Assembly (NCBI RefSeq): GCF_029433445.1
Contig: NZ_JAQTIC010000008.1
Location: 1-64,000 of the forward strand
Length of the DNA: 64,000 bases
Reading direction: 5' to 3'
Source: Lactobacillus sp. ESL0701
Lineage (GTDB): Bacteria; Bacillota; Bacilli; Lactobacillales; Lactobacillaceae
Shown here: positions 8,262 through 17,529 of the stretch, piece after piece
Numbering within the stretch: position 1 is the stretch's first letter
Layout of the letters: the number at the start of each line of letters is the position of its first letter
Notes under the pieces: model-generated
Databases searched by the model: none
What the model was told of the DNA's origin: nothing
What the model saw: the letters and a program-made list of their open reading frames with translations, nothing else
Position numbers and translations under genes: made by a program

Positions 8262-9368
8262 ATGAATTTAACCAAATTACAAGAATGGCTGCAAAGTTCT
8301 GGTAATGATGTAGCTTACATTTCTAATCCAATTACTATTGCTTACTTTACCGGCTATGAGATGGAACCACACGAGCGAATTTTTGCTCTATTAGCCTTTA
8401 AAGACAAGGATCCGTTCGTTTTTGTCCCTGCACTAAATGTTGAAGAAGCTAAAAATTCTGCTTGGAATGGTGATGTTTATGGTTACCTCGATTCAGAAAA
8501 TCCGTGGGCAATTATTGCTGACAAAATTAAAAGTAGAACTAACGAATATCACAAGTGGGCTTTGGAAAAAAATAATTTATCCGTTGCCCATTATCAATTA
8601 ATTCATGAACAATTTTCAGATGCCGATTTTAGCGGGGACGTTTCTAACTTCATCGCTAAAATCCGTCTGTACAAGACACCTGACGAAATCAAACAACTGC
8701 AAGCAGCTGGTCGTGAAGCTGATTTTGCCTTTGAAATTGGTTTTGATGCTATCAGAACTGGCGTGACTGAACGTTATATTGCTGGTCAAATTGACTATCA
8801 ATTAAAATTGCAAAAGGGCGTCATGCATGAAAGTTTTGAAACCATCGTGCAGGCTGGTGTTAATGCTGCTAATCCTCACCTTGGTCCATCAATGACTAAA
8901 ATTAAGCCAAACGAATTAGTCTTATTCGACCTAGGAACCATGCACAACGGCTATGCTTCTGATTCAAGTCGAACTGTTGCCTACGGTGAACCTAGCGCTA
9001 AAGAAAGAGAAATTTACGAAATTGATCGTGAAGCTCAACAAGCTGCAATTGACGCCGTTCGTCCCGGAATGACTGCTTCAGAGCTCGATAGTGTTGCCCG
9101 TGATATTATTACTAAGGCTGGTTATGGCGAATACTTTATCCATCGACTTGGCCACGGAATTGGTAAGGACGTACACGAATATCCATCAATCGTTCAAGGC
9201 AACGATTTAATCATTGAAGAAGGCATGTGCTTCTCAATTGAGCCAGGAATCTACATTCCTGGGGTTGCTGGTGTCCGGATTGAAGACTGCGGTGTGGTTA
9301 CTAAAAACGGCTTTGAGCCATTTACCCATACTGGTAAAGAATTGAAAGTTTTGCCACTTAAAGATTAA
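8262..9368 (+). CDS. pepQ: Xaa-Pro dipeptidase (prolidase), M24 family
   Basis: 368 residues with the creatinase-like N-terminal domain and the pita-bread metallopeptidase domain. Metal ligands appear in [41 protein letters not shown] and RIEDCGVV. It splits Xaa-Pro dipeptides in the cytosol, the last step of casein-peptide use. It is divergent from ccpA with a cre between, as in other lactobacilli. Ribosome site AAAGGAAC precedes the ATG. It ends at a long terminator stem. Confidence 0.96.
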   Translation: MNLTKLQEWLQSSGNDVAYISNPITIAYFTGYEMEPHERIFALLAFKDKDPFVFVPALNVEEAKNSAWNGDVYGYLDSENPWAIIADKIKSRTNEYHKWALEKNNLSVAHYQLIHEQFSDADFSGDVSNFIAKIRLYKTPDEIKQLQAAGREADFAFEIGFDAIRTGVTERYIAGQIDYQLKLQKGVMHESFETIVQAGVNAANPHLGPSMTKIKPNELVLFDLGTMHNGYASDSSRTVAYGEPSAKEREIYEIDREAQQAAIDAVRPGMTASELDSVARDIITKAGYGEYFIHRLGHGIGKDVHEYPSIVQGNDLIIEEGMCFSIEPGIYIPGVAGVRIEDCGVVTKNGFEPFTHTGKELKVLPLKD

Positions 9369-9377
9369 TTATTAAAC

Positions 9378-9420
9378 AAAAATGCACCAAACAGAAAAAA
9401 TTCTGTTTGGTGCATTTTTT
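9378..9420. terminator. bidirectional terminator after pepQ
   Basis: A 19-bp perfect stem (9378-9396 / 9401-9419) with an AAAA loop and T tracts both ways; it also ends the convergent YtxH gene. Confidence 0.95.
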
Positions 9421-9431
9421 ATTGCTCTTAT

Positions 9432-9794
9432 TTATTCTTGTGGATAAGTTGGGGTGGCAACATCAGTGTCGTTTTCAGCATGATGCAAATCATCAACTGT
9501 CTTTTCCGCGTTATCATTTTCAGCAACATCATCATTAGAATCATCAATGACAATATCATCGAAATCTTTTAATTCAGAATCATCTTCAACATCCTTAGGG
9601 AATGATGCCAATTGGTTCTTGACAACTTCGGTACCATTGTCATACTTCTTCTTCAAATCTTGAACAGTATCGTTATTCTTAACCTTAGTCTTGATATCAT
9701 CAATTTGATCATCGCTAACAAATAGTGAGCCAGCAACAAATCCTACTGCACACCCAACAGCTGTACCAAATAAAAAACTTGCAAATTTTTTCAT
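9432..9794 (-). CDS. YtxH domain-containing protein
   Basis: About 120 residues from ATG at 9794, chosen because AAAGGAG lies 8 nt upstream; a longer reading would overlap the previous gene. N-terminal membrane segment KKFASFLFGTAVGCAVGFVA, then a coiled, very acidic tail (DDIVIDDSNDDVAEND). YtxH proteins are small membrane-anchored, stress-linked proteins without a defined activity. It follows the DUF948 gene, its frequent partner in Firmicutes. Confidence 0.8.
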   Translation of the reverse strand: MKKFASFLFGTAVGCAVGFVAGSLFVSDDQIDDIKTKVKNNDTVQDLKKKYDNGTEVVKNQLASFPKDVEDDSELKDFDDIVIDDSNDDVAENDNAEKTVDDLHHAENDTDVATPTYPQE

Positions 9795-9819
9795 AAAAGT
9801 AACTCCTTTATCCTTTACT

Positions 9820-10245
9820 TTAATCTTCACCTTTACGACGCTTACGCCGTGCAAACATCGATGTCAACACAGAAGAAACAGCTCCATTACGCTTAAAATG
9901 TGTATTACTGAACCGTTTAGCCATTTTTCGCGAAGAAGCGTTAACGTCCGAGACACTTTCACCTAAATCTGCAGCTGCTTGCACAACTGGATCCAAGGTC
10001 TTCATCTTGACATTAACATCAGCCAACAGTACGTTGGTCTTATCAAGCAAATCATTTGTTTGGTCAAGTAGACCATTAACATCTTTAGCAACCTGCTCGA
10101 TTGACTCATTCGCAATCTGAATTGTCTTATCTGCTTCTTTAGTAGCCTTTGCAGCACGAACTAGCACCGGAATAGCGAAAAGTACTAAAATTAGTAATGC
10201 AACAGCAGCAATTAATCCTGCTAGTGCACCATAGGAAATTTCCAT
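9820..10245 (-). CDS. DUF948 domain-containing protein
   Basis: 141 residues: one N-terminal membrane helix (LAGLIAAVALLILVLFAIPV), then a heptad-like coiled coil (IQIANESIEQVAKDVNGLLD and similar repeats to about residue 100) and a basic C-terminus (ARRKRRKGED). DUF948 proteins are membrane-tethered coiled-coil proteins of unknown role, usually paired with YtxH genes as here. Ribosome site GGAGG precedes ATG. Confidence 0.85.
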   Translation of the reverse strand: MEISYGALAGLIAAVALLILVLFAIPVLVRAAKATKEADKTIQIANESIEQVAKDVNGLLDQTNDLLDKTNVLLADVNVKMKTLDPVVQAAADLGESVSDVNASSRKMAKRFSNTHFKRNGAVSSVLTSMFARRKRRKGED

Positions 10246-10356
10246 CTTCTACCTCCAATTTTACTTCTATAAAAAGTCTAGCATGTAAACACTTTAATCT
10301 CAACCTATATGTGATATTTTGTTATAGTTAATGTATATATATGAAAGGCAAGCACC

Positions 10357-11172
10357 ATGAATAACTTACTTAAAATATATCCAAAATTTTTAAAATTAAA
10401 TTGGGATAACATTGGCGAACATTTACTCACGATTATCTGGCAACTAGTCTTATCAACAGCTGTTTTTTATATAATTGATTACTGCGGAAAAAGAATCATT
10501 AATCATTACTTAACACACAGAAAAAGACCACAAAACAAGCGAACAAGGACTGTAACCGCCTTAATCAATAGTATTTTTAGCTACACCGTAATTTTCTTTT
10601 ACTTATTTGGGGTTTTATCCATTTTAGGAATTCCAATTGGTACACTTCTAGCAAGTGCCGGAATTTTCTCTCTAGCTTTAGGGATGGGGGCACAAGGCTT
10701 TGTCAGTGATCTAGTCAACGGCTTTTTTATTTTGAGTGAAGATCAATTTGACGTTGGCGATATTGTACAGATTAATAATCAAACTGGTACCGTTGTCCAA
10801 TTAGGTCTACGAACGACTCGCCTCAAAGGCAGCGATGGCTCAATCATTTATATTCCTAACCGCAACATTTCAATTGTGCAAAATCTCGCTCATGGCGGCA
10901 TTGGCTTAGATATTAAATTGCAATTAAACGCGCAAAATGATTTCACCAAGGTGCGCGAATTAATTAAGCAGGCTAACAGTCAGATAGTCTTGGCCAAAAA
11001 AACTTTGGTGCAAGGACCCAAGATTATCGGCATAACTAATCAAACCGCTAAAACTGTTGACTATATTATTCACTTTCAAGTAAAGCCAGGCAAAGAAAAA
11101 GATGTGCAAGACATTTACTTAACAGCTTACCTCAAGATTTTACAAGACAACAATATCACTTTAGCAGGATAG
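10357..11172 (+). CDS. small-conductance mechanosensitive channel (MscS family)
   Basis: 271 residues with three N-terminal membrane segments. The pore-lining helix LLASAGIFSLALGMGAQGFV is followed by VSDLVNGFFILSEDQFDVGDIVQI, the conserved start of the MscS beta domain, and IYIPNRNIS. It opens under membrane tension to release solutes on hypo-osmotic shock. A second channel type, mscL, is encoded 2 kb away. Ends at a hairpin terminator. Confidence 0.92.
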   Translation: MNNLLKIYPKFLKLNWDNIGEHLLTIIWQLVLSTAVFYIIDYCGKRIINHYLTHRKRPQNKRTRTVTALINSIFSYTVIFFYLFGVLSILGIPIGTLLASAGIFSLALGMGAQGFVSDLVNGFFILSEDQFDVGDIVQINNQTGTVVQLGLRTTRLKGSDGSIIYIPNRNISIVQNLAHGGIGLDIKLQLNAQNDFTKVRELIKQANSQIVLAKKTLVQGPKIIGITNQTAKTVDYIIHFQVKPGKEKDVQDIYLTAYLKILQDNNITLAG

Positions 11173-11206
11173 AAAAAGGTTAACTCAAATACGAGTTAAC
11201 CTTTTT
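11173..11206. terminator. bidirectional terminator, mscS / rdgB
   Basis: Stem AAAAAGGTTAACTC (11173-11186) / GAGTTAACCTTTTT (11193-11206), with T tracts on both strands. Confidence 0.92.
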
Positions 11207-11208
11207 TA

Positions 11209-11829
11209 TTAGTTAATTTGTGCTAGCCATTCTGACCAAGCTGCAAGTAATTTTTCAATTGCCCGCCCGCGATGAGACAGGCTATTCTTTTCATCCAAAG
11301 TCATTTGGGCAAAAGTTTTACCCTTTTCTGGCACGTAAAATAACGGATCATAACCAAAGCCATCTTCCCCGCGGGGTACTGCTAAAATCTGCCCAGCACA
11401 TTGACCACTAACAACTAAATCCTGATCAAATTTCCCGGGTATTGAAGCAACAATGGTTGTATTAAATTTCGCCGTTCGTTTTTCTGGCGGTACACCACCA
11501 AGTTCTGCCAACAACTTAGCATTATTGTGGGCATCATCATGAGCAATACCAGCATAACGCGCTGAATGCACGCCAGGAGCGCCATTAAGAGCATCAACCA
11601 TCAAGCCGGAATCATCCGCAATCGTCATCATCCCACTAAATTCAGCCAGCTCGTGCGCCTTGAGTTTGGCATTTTGTTCAAAGGTTGTTCCGTATTCATT
11701 CACAATCGGCGGATTTTTTAAGTCAGCGTTAGTTTTAATCTCTGCTTCAATTCCCGCCTGGGCAAAAGCTTCCTTTAATTCCTTAACTTTGCCCTGGTTA
11801 GTTGTCGCAAACAAAATTTCTTTTACCAT
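11209..11829 (-). CDS. rdgB: XTP/dITP diphosphatase (Ham1/RdgB family)
   Basis: 206 residues. N-terminal FATTNQGKVKEL (substrate site), central DDSGLMVDALNGAPGVHSAR, and C-terminal GEDGFGYDPLFYVP and SHRGRA are the family signatures. It hydrolyses non-canonical purine triphosphates (ITP, dITP, XTP) and so keeps them out of DNA. Its ATG shares the A with the stop of murI (TAATG), so translation is coupled; the murI-rdgB pair is common in Firmicutes. Confidence 0.95.
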   Translation of the reverse strand: MVKEILFATTNQGKVKELKEAFAQAGIEAEIKTNADLKNPPIVNEYGTTFEQNAKLKAHELAEFSGMMTIADDSGLMVDALNGAPGVHSARYAGIAHDDAHNNAKLLAELGGVPPEKRTAKFNTTIVASIPGKFDQDLVVSGQCAGQILAVPRGEDGFGYDPLFYVPEKGKTFAQMTLDEKNSLSHRGRAIEKLLAAWSEWLAQIN

Positions 11830-12629
11830 TATTCTTCCTCACTAATGTGGCGCGCATTAAATTCTGGATCGCCTAAAAAATTGCGTCCTAGTTCATTAAC
11901 CATCGCCGCATCACCAGTAGTGTAATATTCATGTCTAATTGGTGCACCTGGAGCACTAAACAGATTATCACGTTGCATTACATTATAAGTATATTGTGCA
12001 ACCTGATCGGCAGGATCGATAATCTGAACCCGTTTATCTAGTACCTGTCTAAATTCATCACGAATAATTGGATAATGGGTACAACCCAGAATTAACGTGT
12101 CAAACTCCTGCTCTTGAATCGGCGCTAGAGTTTCTTTCACTGCTTGAAGACAGGTATCATAATCTGCATCTCGTTCAATTAGCGGCACCAATTTAGGAGC
12201 CGCTAATTCTGTCACCTTAACTTTAGAATCACGAAACTTAATTTCTTGTTGGTAAGCATGTGAAGCAGCCGTCACTTGCGTGCCGACAACAGCCACATGC
12301 TTATTCTTAGTAGTTTTCGCTGCTGCCAAACTTCCAGATTGAATAACCCCAATAATTGGCTGGTCAACTTCTTGTTGAATAGTAGCCATTGCAGCCGCTG
12401 TTGCCGTATTGCATGCAAAAATAATCAGCTTAACATTTTTGCTTAATAAAAACTTAACACTTTGCCGAGTCAGTTTGATGATTTCTTCACGTGACTTATC
12501 GCCATAAGGAATATGCGCATTATCACCAATAAAAACCGTCGATTCGCGCGGCATCTTTTGCATTACCTTTTTAACAACAGTCAGCCCGCCAACACCGGAA
12601 TCTAACAAACCAATTGGTCGATTATCCAT
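11829..12629 (-). CDS. murI: glutamate racemase
   Basis: 266 residues. Two catalytic cysteines sit in IFACNTATA and LGCTHYPII; the substrate motif GLLDSGVGGLTV is near the start. It converts L-Glu to D-Glu for peptidoglycan. First gene of the murI-rdgB operon, divergent from yslB. Confidence 0.96.
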   Translation of the reverse strand: MDNRPIGLLDSGVGGLTVVKKVMQKMPRESTVFIGDNAHIPYGDKSREEIIKLTRQSVKFLLSKNVKLIIFACNTATAAAMATIQQEVDQPIIGVIQSGSLAAAKTTKNKHVAVVGTQVTAASHAYQQEIKFRDSKVKVTELAAPKLVPLIERDADYDTCLQAVKETLAPIQEQEFDTLILGCTHYPIIRDEFRQVLDKRVQIIDPADQVAQYTYNVMQRDNLFSAPGAPIRHEYYTTGDAAMVNELGRNFLGDPEFNARHISEEE

Positions 12630-12709
12630 AATTAAAATTCTCCCTAAAAGTTTTCTACTTCTATCAATTTTACGGTAAAATAGAAAAGAATAAAAGGGAT
12701 GAATACTGT

Positions 12710-13117
12710 ATGCAAATGAACAATCAACAAAACGAACATGTCTATTTTGTCAACCAGCTGTACCGTGATTTTTTATTACCACAAATTTTAGGTGACGATA
12801 ACGAAGCCATTCTTTATTGGGTCGGTAAGCGAATTGCGCGCAAGTATGACTTAACTTCATACGATGATGTTAATGACTTTTTTGCAGTTACCGAATTTGG
12901 TACGTTAACTAAACTCAAAGAAAAACGCGCGACGATTTTATTTGAATTAACAGGTCAAAACGTGGTCGATAGATTAAACAGCGGCAGTCATGAATTTTCG
13001 CTTGAAGCAGGCATTATTGCGGAAGCAATTCAAAAAGAAACTGGTCGGACAACTGAATGCGAATTAACAATTGATGACAAAAAGAAAAAAGTTACATTAA
13101 CTGCTTGCCTTGACTAA
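12710..13117 (+). CDS. YslB family protein (DUF2507)
   Basis: 135 residues. The DUF2507 domain (V4R-like alpha/beta fold) is recognised by FLLPQILGDDNEAILYWVGK near the N-terminus and a mid-protein FLAVTEFGTL-like stretch (here FFAVTEFGTL). The family is common in Firmicutes next to murI and has no known function. The start ATG at 12710 has AAAGGGATGA upstream. Confidence 0.85.
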   Translation: MQMNNQQNEHVYFVNQLYRDFLLPQILGDDNEAILYWVGKRIARKYDLTSYDDVNDFFAVTEFGTLTKLKEKRATILFELTGQNVVDRLNSGSHEFSLEAGIIAEAIQKETGRTTECELTIDDKKKKVTLTACLD

Positions 13118-13186
13118 TTTTTAAAGCAATTAATTTGTTTTTTCCTATACTTGAACTATGATTAAAGTAAAATAGGAGGGAACAAA

Positions 13187-13561
13187 ATGCTTCAAGAATT
13201 CAAAGAATTTATTAAACGCGGGAATGTAATGGATTTGGCCGTCGGTGTAATTATCGGTGGTGCCTTTACCAATATCGTTAATTCACTGGTTAAAAACCTA
13301 ATTAACCCCCTAATCGGTCTGTTTATTGGGCGAATTGATTTATCTAACCTAGTAGTCAAAGTTGGTGGCGCCACTTTTAAATATGGTGCATTTATTAACA
13401 CAATTATCAACTTTCTAATTATTGCTTTTGTTGTCTTTTTATTAGTTAAAGCAATCAATAAAATAGTTAAAAAGCCTGACAACAAACCGAAACAACCAAC
13501 AGCAGAAGATTATCTCAAGCAAATTCGTGATTTACTAAAAGAAAACAGCAATAACGATTAA
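13187..13561 (+). CDS. mscL: large-conductance mechanosensitive channel
   Basis: 124 residues, normal for the family. N-terminal amphipathic helix FKEFIKRGNVMDLAVGVIIG runs into TM1 (gate glycines in the same stretch); TM2 is FINTIINFLIIAFVVFLLVK; the charged C-terminal bundle helix ends EDYLKQIRDLLKE. It is the emergency osmotic release valve of the membrane. Ribosome site AGGAGGG at 13172-13178. Confidence 0.97.
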   Translation: MLQEFKEFIKRGNVMDLAVGVIIGGAFTNIVNSLVKNLINPLIGLFIGRIDLSNLVVKVGGATFKYGAFINTIINFLIIAFVVFLLVKAINKIVKKPDNKPKQPTAEDYLKQIRDLLKENSNND

Positions 13562-13564
13562 TTT

Positions 13565-13603
13565 AAAAAATGCCAGTTTGCATCAAGATACCGGCATTTT
13601 TTT
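13565..13603 (+). terminator. terminator after mscL
   Basis: Stem AAAAAATGCC (13565-13574) / GGCATTTTTT (13593-13602) followed by T. Confidence 0.8.
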
Positions 13604-13623
13604 GCCTAAAATTAATCCACACA

Positions 13624-13664
13624 AAAAGGACTAGTTATAGCTAAAAAGCGCAACTAGTCCTTTT
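13624..13664 (-). terminator. terminator after trxA
   Basis: Stem AAAAGGACTAGTT (13624-13636) / AACTAGTCCTTTT (13652-13664); on the minus strand the run of T follows the hairpin. Confidence 0.88.
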
Positions 13665-13677
13665 GAGTTTAACCTGA

Positions 13678-13989
13678 TTAGTCAGTATATTGACTTAAGA
13701 TTTGGTCAAGCTTTGGCTTGGGTGTATAACCAGTTAGACGGTCGACAATTTTGCCGTCTTTTTTAATAATCATTGTTGGAATCGCCATAATTCCTAAGGC
13801 ACTTGGCGTTTCTTTATTTTGATCAACGTCCATCTTAGTGAACTTAACGTCTTGACGTTCTTCAGCCAATTGGTCAACAACTGGCGATTGCATCTTACAT
13901 GGACCACACCAAGTTGCCCAAAAGTCTACCAACACAACACCATCTTTAGTTTCTTCTTCAAAATTTTCATCTGTTAATTCATCAACCAT
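13678..13989 (-). CDS. trxA: thioredoxin
   Basis: 103 residues. Active site WCGPC with Cys28 and Cys31 in VDFWATWCGPCK, and the cis-proline loop AIPTMI. It reduces disulfides in cytosolic proteins using thioredoxin reductase. Sits between mutS2 and mscL, an order common in Firmicutes (mutS2-trxA). Ribosome site AGGAGG precedes the ATG. Confidence 0.97.
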   Translation of the reverse strand: MVDELTDENFEEETKDGVVLVDFWATWCGPCKMQSPVVDQLAEERQDVKFTKMDVDQNKETPSALGIMAIPTMIIKKDGKIVDRLTGYTPKPKLDQILSQYTD

Positions 13990-14075
13990 GAAAATACCTC
14001 CTGCATAACTGCATAAACCTACGTTATCTCTTAATGAGTTTAGTATAGCAAGCTAACTTACTTTTTACAAGTAGT

Positions 14076-16430
14076 TTACTTCAAATGAACAATTGTTGCC
14101 CCATTTCCGCCTTCATTTGCCGGAGCATAATTATAACTAGCGACATGACTGCTGGAAGCCAGATATTGCCAAACACCTTTGCGAATTGCACCAGTACCAA
14201 TACCATGAATGATTGTCACAACATCTAGACCTGCTAATAAAACAGAATCAATATAACGATCCAAATTGGTCATAGCTTCATCATAACGTTGCCCGCGCAA
14301 GTCCAGTTCACTGCGGGCATTACTGCGGCGATTAGCACTAGTTGCCCGCACCATTTTTTGTGGTTTAGCTTTCACTTCACCAGCAATTTTTTCAACATCA
14401 CGATCGCTAACTTTGACTTTAATAATTCCCATCTGGACTTCATATTGATGATCACTTAAGCGCTTAGTAACATTACCAACTTGCCCATAAGACAAGACTT
14501 TAACACGATCGCCAACAGCAACGTGATGCCGTTTTTTTTCACGCTGCAAGACCTTATTATGCGCCAAGTTTTCTTCCTGTTTAGCCAATTGATTGAATTC
14601 GCCTTTGGCGGCAATTACTTCATTTTGTTTAACGTTGCCGTGTTGCTTTTCTAATTTAGCAATGATTTGATCTGCTTTTTTGCGCTTTTTGGCAACAACT
14701 TCATTTGCGCGTTCTTGGGCAAATTCAAGTTGCTTTTGCACACGTTGATTGTACCAATCTAATGCCTGCTGCAGTTTTTCCGCTAACTTTTCACTGCGAT
14801 CAAGACTGCTCTCTAAATGATTACGTGCATCAGTTGCCGCCTTAGTTTGTTTATCTAAACGAATAATCATCGTGTTAATGTCTGAATTTTCATCCGACAT
14901 TAATTCTTGTGCATTCTTAACAACATCTTCACGCATTCCCAAACGCCGCGCAATTGCAAAGGCATTACTATGACCTGGAATGCCAATTTGCAGCCGATAT
15001 GTTGGCGACAATGTCTTAATATCAAATTCCATTGACGCATTGGTTGTCCGCTTTCGATTATAGCCATAGAGCTTCAGCTCTGGATAGTGCGTTGTTACCA
15101 TGATTTTAGCTTTTTTCTTACGCAAAAAGTCCAAAATACTGATTGCCAGACTGGCACCTTCTTCTGGATCAGTTCCCGCGCCAATTTCATCAATTAGCAC
15201 AAGAGTCTGGTCGTCAACCTTCTTCATAATTTGAATAATATCGTTAATGTGCGATGAAAAAGTACTCAGCGATTGCTCAATTGACTGTTCATCACCAATG
15301 TCAGCACAAATATCTTTGAAGACGCTGACTTGACTACCCTCAGCTGCTGGAATAAATAGTCCAGCTTGAGCCATTAATTGTAATAAACCGGCTGTCTTTA
15401 ACGTAATTGTCTTACCACCAGTGTTGGGACCGGTGATTAATACCGTATCAAATTCGCCGCCCAAACGAATATCATTAGGCACAACCTTTTCTGGAGCAAT
15501 CAACGGATGCCGCGCTTGCAGTAAATTTAATTCTTGATGTTGATTTAATTTTGGTTCAGTTGCTTTCATCAGCCGTGCTAAATGTGCCTTAGCCTGCAAA
15601 AAGTCCAGTTCAGTTAAAGCTGAGGCAATTGCATCAAGCCGTGTCACTTCTTCACGTGCCAAATCTGATAATTGCCGTAAAATTCGGTGAATTTCTTGCC
15701 GCTCTTGGGCGAGCAAATTTTGTTGGCGATTATTCAAATTAAGAACCGCGCCTGGTTCCACGAACAAGGTCTGCCCACTTGCACTTTGATCGTGAACTAC
15801 ACCACCAAATTTTGCCCGATATTCTTGCTTAACCGGAATAACGTACCGGTCGTCACGAATGGTCACAATTTGTTCTGACAAATATTTACTGCTGCCACCC
15901 TTGGTGTAAGCATCCATTCGCAATTTGATTTCTTCATCGTTACTTTTTAGATCATGACGTAACCGCGCCAAATTACTTGAGGCTGTATCCAGAATTTCAC
16001 CATCAAAATCAAGTGCACGCTTCAACTCATTCAGTAACATTTCGGGAACTTCCAACTTAGAGGCCAATTCTCCAATTGCCTCTAAGTTTAATTGCTCGCT
16101 ATCAACATCTGCTAAAAAACTATTAACCTCATTAGCCAACACTAAGACAAGCAATAAGTTACCCAGCTCCTTAGCATTTAAGTTTGCCTTGATTCGCAAA
16201 CGCTTAGTGCTGGGGCGTACATCTTCAAAGTCCGTCAACGGCAGTTGACCCTTAACACGTAGCAAATTAACTAGCGCCAACGTCTGCTCCAAAGATAATT
16301 TAACTTGAGCAAAATTACCACTTGGCTTTAAAGTTGCCGCCCGCTTTTTAGCTGGTGCCGTAATCGCTTGGTCTGCCAAATTTTGTGTAATTTTGGCAAA
16401 TTCTAACGTTTTTAATATTTTGTTATTCAT
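14076..16430 (-). CDS. mutS2: MutS2 ATPase/endonuclease, ribosome-rescue type
   Basis: 784 residues. Walker A GPNTGGKTITLK and Walker B LIDEIGAGTDPEEGASLA mark the MutS-type ATPase; a long coiled coil (about 510-630) is followed by a KOW-like segment and the C-terminal Smr nuclease domain (LDLRGQRYDEAM, IIHGIGTGAIRKGV). It lacks the mismatch-binding domain of MutS1. Family members suppress recombination and, in Bacillus, act on collided ribosomes (RqcU). trxA follows downstream. Confidence 0.95.
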   Translation of the reverse strand: MNNKILKTLEFAKITQNLADQAITAPAKKRAATLKPSGNFAQVKLSLEQTLALVNLLRVKGQLPLTDFEDVRPSTKRLRIKANLNAKELGNLLLVLVLANEVNSFLADVDSEQLNLEAIGELASKLEVPEMLLNELKRALDFDGEILDTASSNLARLRHDLKSNDEEIKLRMDAYTKGGSSKYLSEQIVTIRDDRYVIPVKQEYRAKFGGVVHDQSASGQTLFVEPGAVLNLNNRQQNLLAQERQEIHRILRQLSDLAREEVTRLDAIASALTELDFLQAKAHLARLMKATEPKLNQHQELNLLQARHPLIAPEKVVPNDIRLGGEFDTVLITGPNTGGKTITLKTAGLLQLMAQAGLFIPAAEGSQVSVFKDICADIGDEQSIEQSLSTFSSHINDIIQIMKKVDDQTLVLIDEIGAGTDPEEGASLAISILDFLRKKKAKIMVTTHYPELKLYGYNRKRTTNASMEFDIKTLSPTYRLQIGIPGHSNAFAIARRLGMREDVVKNAQELMSDENSDINTMIIRLDKQTKAATDARNHLESSLDRSEKLAEKLQQALDWYNQRVQKQLEFAQERANEVVAKKRKKADQIIAKLEKQHGNVKQNEVIAAKGEFNQLAKQEENLAHNKVLQREKKRHHVAVGDRVKVLSYGQVGNVTKRLSDHQYEVQMGIIKVKVSDRDVEKIAGEVKAKPQKMVRATSANRRSNARSELDLRGQRYDEAMTNLDRYIDSVLLAGLDVVTIIHGIGTGAIRKGVWQYLASSSHVASYNYAPANEGGNGATIVHLK

Positions 16431-16451
16431 TGATTATTTTTTCTCTATTAA

Positions 16452-16480
16452 TAAAAAAAGACTGGCTAAGCCAGTCTTTC
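16452..16480 (-). terminator. terminator of the alaS operon
   Basis: Stem AAAGACTGGC (16457-16466) / GCCAGTCTTT (16470-16479), with a T run on the minus strand, just after the DUF1292 stop. Confidence 0.85.
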
Positions 16481-16484
16481 TTTT

Positions 16485-16790
16485 TTATTCACCACTTAAA
16501 CGGTCATCATCCAAGAAAGTGTTGAGCACCCCTTGAACCATGTTCCATTCATCGTCTGATTCAATTTCGTGCAAATCGCTGCTGGTTACATCGCCTGCAT
16601 CATCAGCATCATAACTAAATGCCTGAACTTCAACTTCTTCATCGTCACCTACTGCAGCTGGATAAAGCAAGATATAGGACTTATCATAGTCATCTGAATG
16701 AAATGTAAATAAAACTTCGTATAATTCTTCATTACCCTTGTCGTCAACCAGGGTAATTTGCCGGTCATCACCGTGAACTTCTTGTGTCAT
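16485..16790 (-). CDS. DUF1292 (YrzB) family protein
   Basis: 101 residues, strongly acidic, with LVDDKGNEELYEVLFTFHSD and SYILLYPA typical of DUF1292. Function unknown. It is the last gene of the alaS-ireB-ruvX-yrzB operon, a conserved order in Firmicutes. Confidence 0.9.
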   Translation of the reverse strand: MTQEVHGDDRQITLVDDKGNEELYEVLFTFHSDDYDKSYILLYPAAVGDDEEVEVQAFSYDADDAGDVTSSDLHEIESDDEWNMVQGVLNTFLDDDRLSGE

Positions 16791-16791
16791 A

Positions 16792-17220
16792 TTAATCCTT
16801 TCGGTGTAAGTCTAAATAATTTTGTAAAATCAAGACAGCAGCCATTTGGTCAATTACTTCTTTACGTTGGTGGCGATCATGCATGCCAGCTTCTTCCACT
16901 AAGACCCGACGTGATTCAATCGTTGTCAGGCGCTCATCGGAATAATAAACAGGCAGCCCGAACTTATCAGCTAATCTTTTTCCATAAGACTTGCTGCGGG
17001 CAACTGAATTACCTGATGAGCCATCCATATTTTTGGGCAAGCCTAAAACAAAACCATCCGCGTCATATTGCCGGACAATCTTTTTAAGCGGCCGCATCCC
17101 AAAACTAAACTTAGCTTCATCAATTGGAATTGTTTCTACCTTTTGCGCAGTAATTCCTAATTCGTCACTAACCGCAACACCAACTGTCTTGGACCCGACA
17201 TCTAAACCAATTAATCGCAT
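16792..17220 (-). CDS. ruvX: Holliday junction resolvase-like RuvX/YqgF nuclease
   Basis: 142 residues with an RNase H-like fold: LIGLDVGSKTVGVAVSD carries the first catalytic Asp, VLGLPKNMDGSSG follows, and YSDERLTT supplies the Glu/Asp motif. It is an essential-type nuclease linked to pre-16S rRNA 5' processing, with older annotation as a resolvase. Its ATG overlaps the stop of ireB by 1 nt. Confidence 0.94.
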   Translation of the reverse strand: MRLIGLDVGSKTVGVAVSDELGITAQKVETIPIDEAKFSFGMRPLKKIVRQYDADGFVLGLPKNMDGSSGNSVARSKSYGKRLADKFGLPVYYSDERLTTIESRRVLVEEAGMHDRHQRKEVIDQMAAVLILQNYLDLHRKD

Positions 17221-17477
17221 TACTTGTCTTTTCCAAGATAACTTTTGACAAGTTCTTCAATTATTTCATCACGCTCATGCTTCAAAATCAGATTACGAGC
17301 ATCATTGTGCCGTGGAATGTATGCTGGATCGCCAGACAATAAGTAACCGACAATCTGATTGATTGGATTATAGCCTTTTTCCTCAAGAGCATCATAAACA
17401 TCTTGGAGAGTATCATAAACATTCTTGCCTTTATTTTGATTAAAATCAAAATGCATTGTTTTATCTAGCGAACTCAT
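17220..17477 (-). CDS. ireB: IreB family regulatory phosphoprotein (DUF965)
   Basis: 85 residues from ATG at 17477, 7 nt after AGGAGG; longer starts would use the ribosome site itself. Signature [19 protein letters not shown] and [12 protein letters not shown]. In Enterococcus the homologue is phosphorylated by the PASTA kinase IreK near the N-terminus and tunes cell-wall stress response. Here the N-terminus [10 protein letters not shown] keeps Thr7 but has Leu at position 4. Second gene of the alaS operon. Confidence 0.9.
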   Translation of the reverse strand: MSSLDKTMHFDFNQNKGKNVYDTLQDVYDALEEKGYNPINQIVGYLLSGDPAYIPRHNDARNLILKHERDEIIEELVKSYLGKDK

Positions 17478-17529
17478 TTTCATTCCTCCTGACATAATTT
17501 TACTTGAAAAACCGTTCAAACTCAATCAA

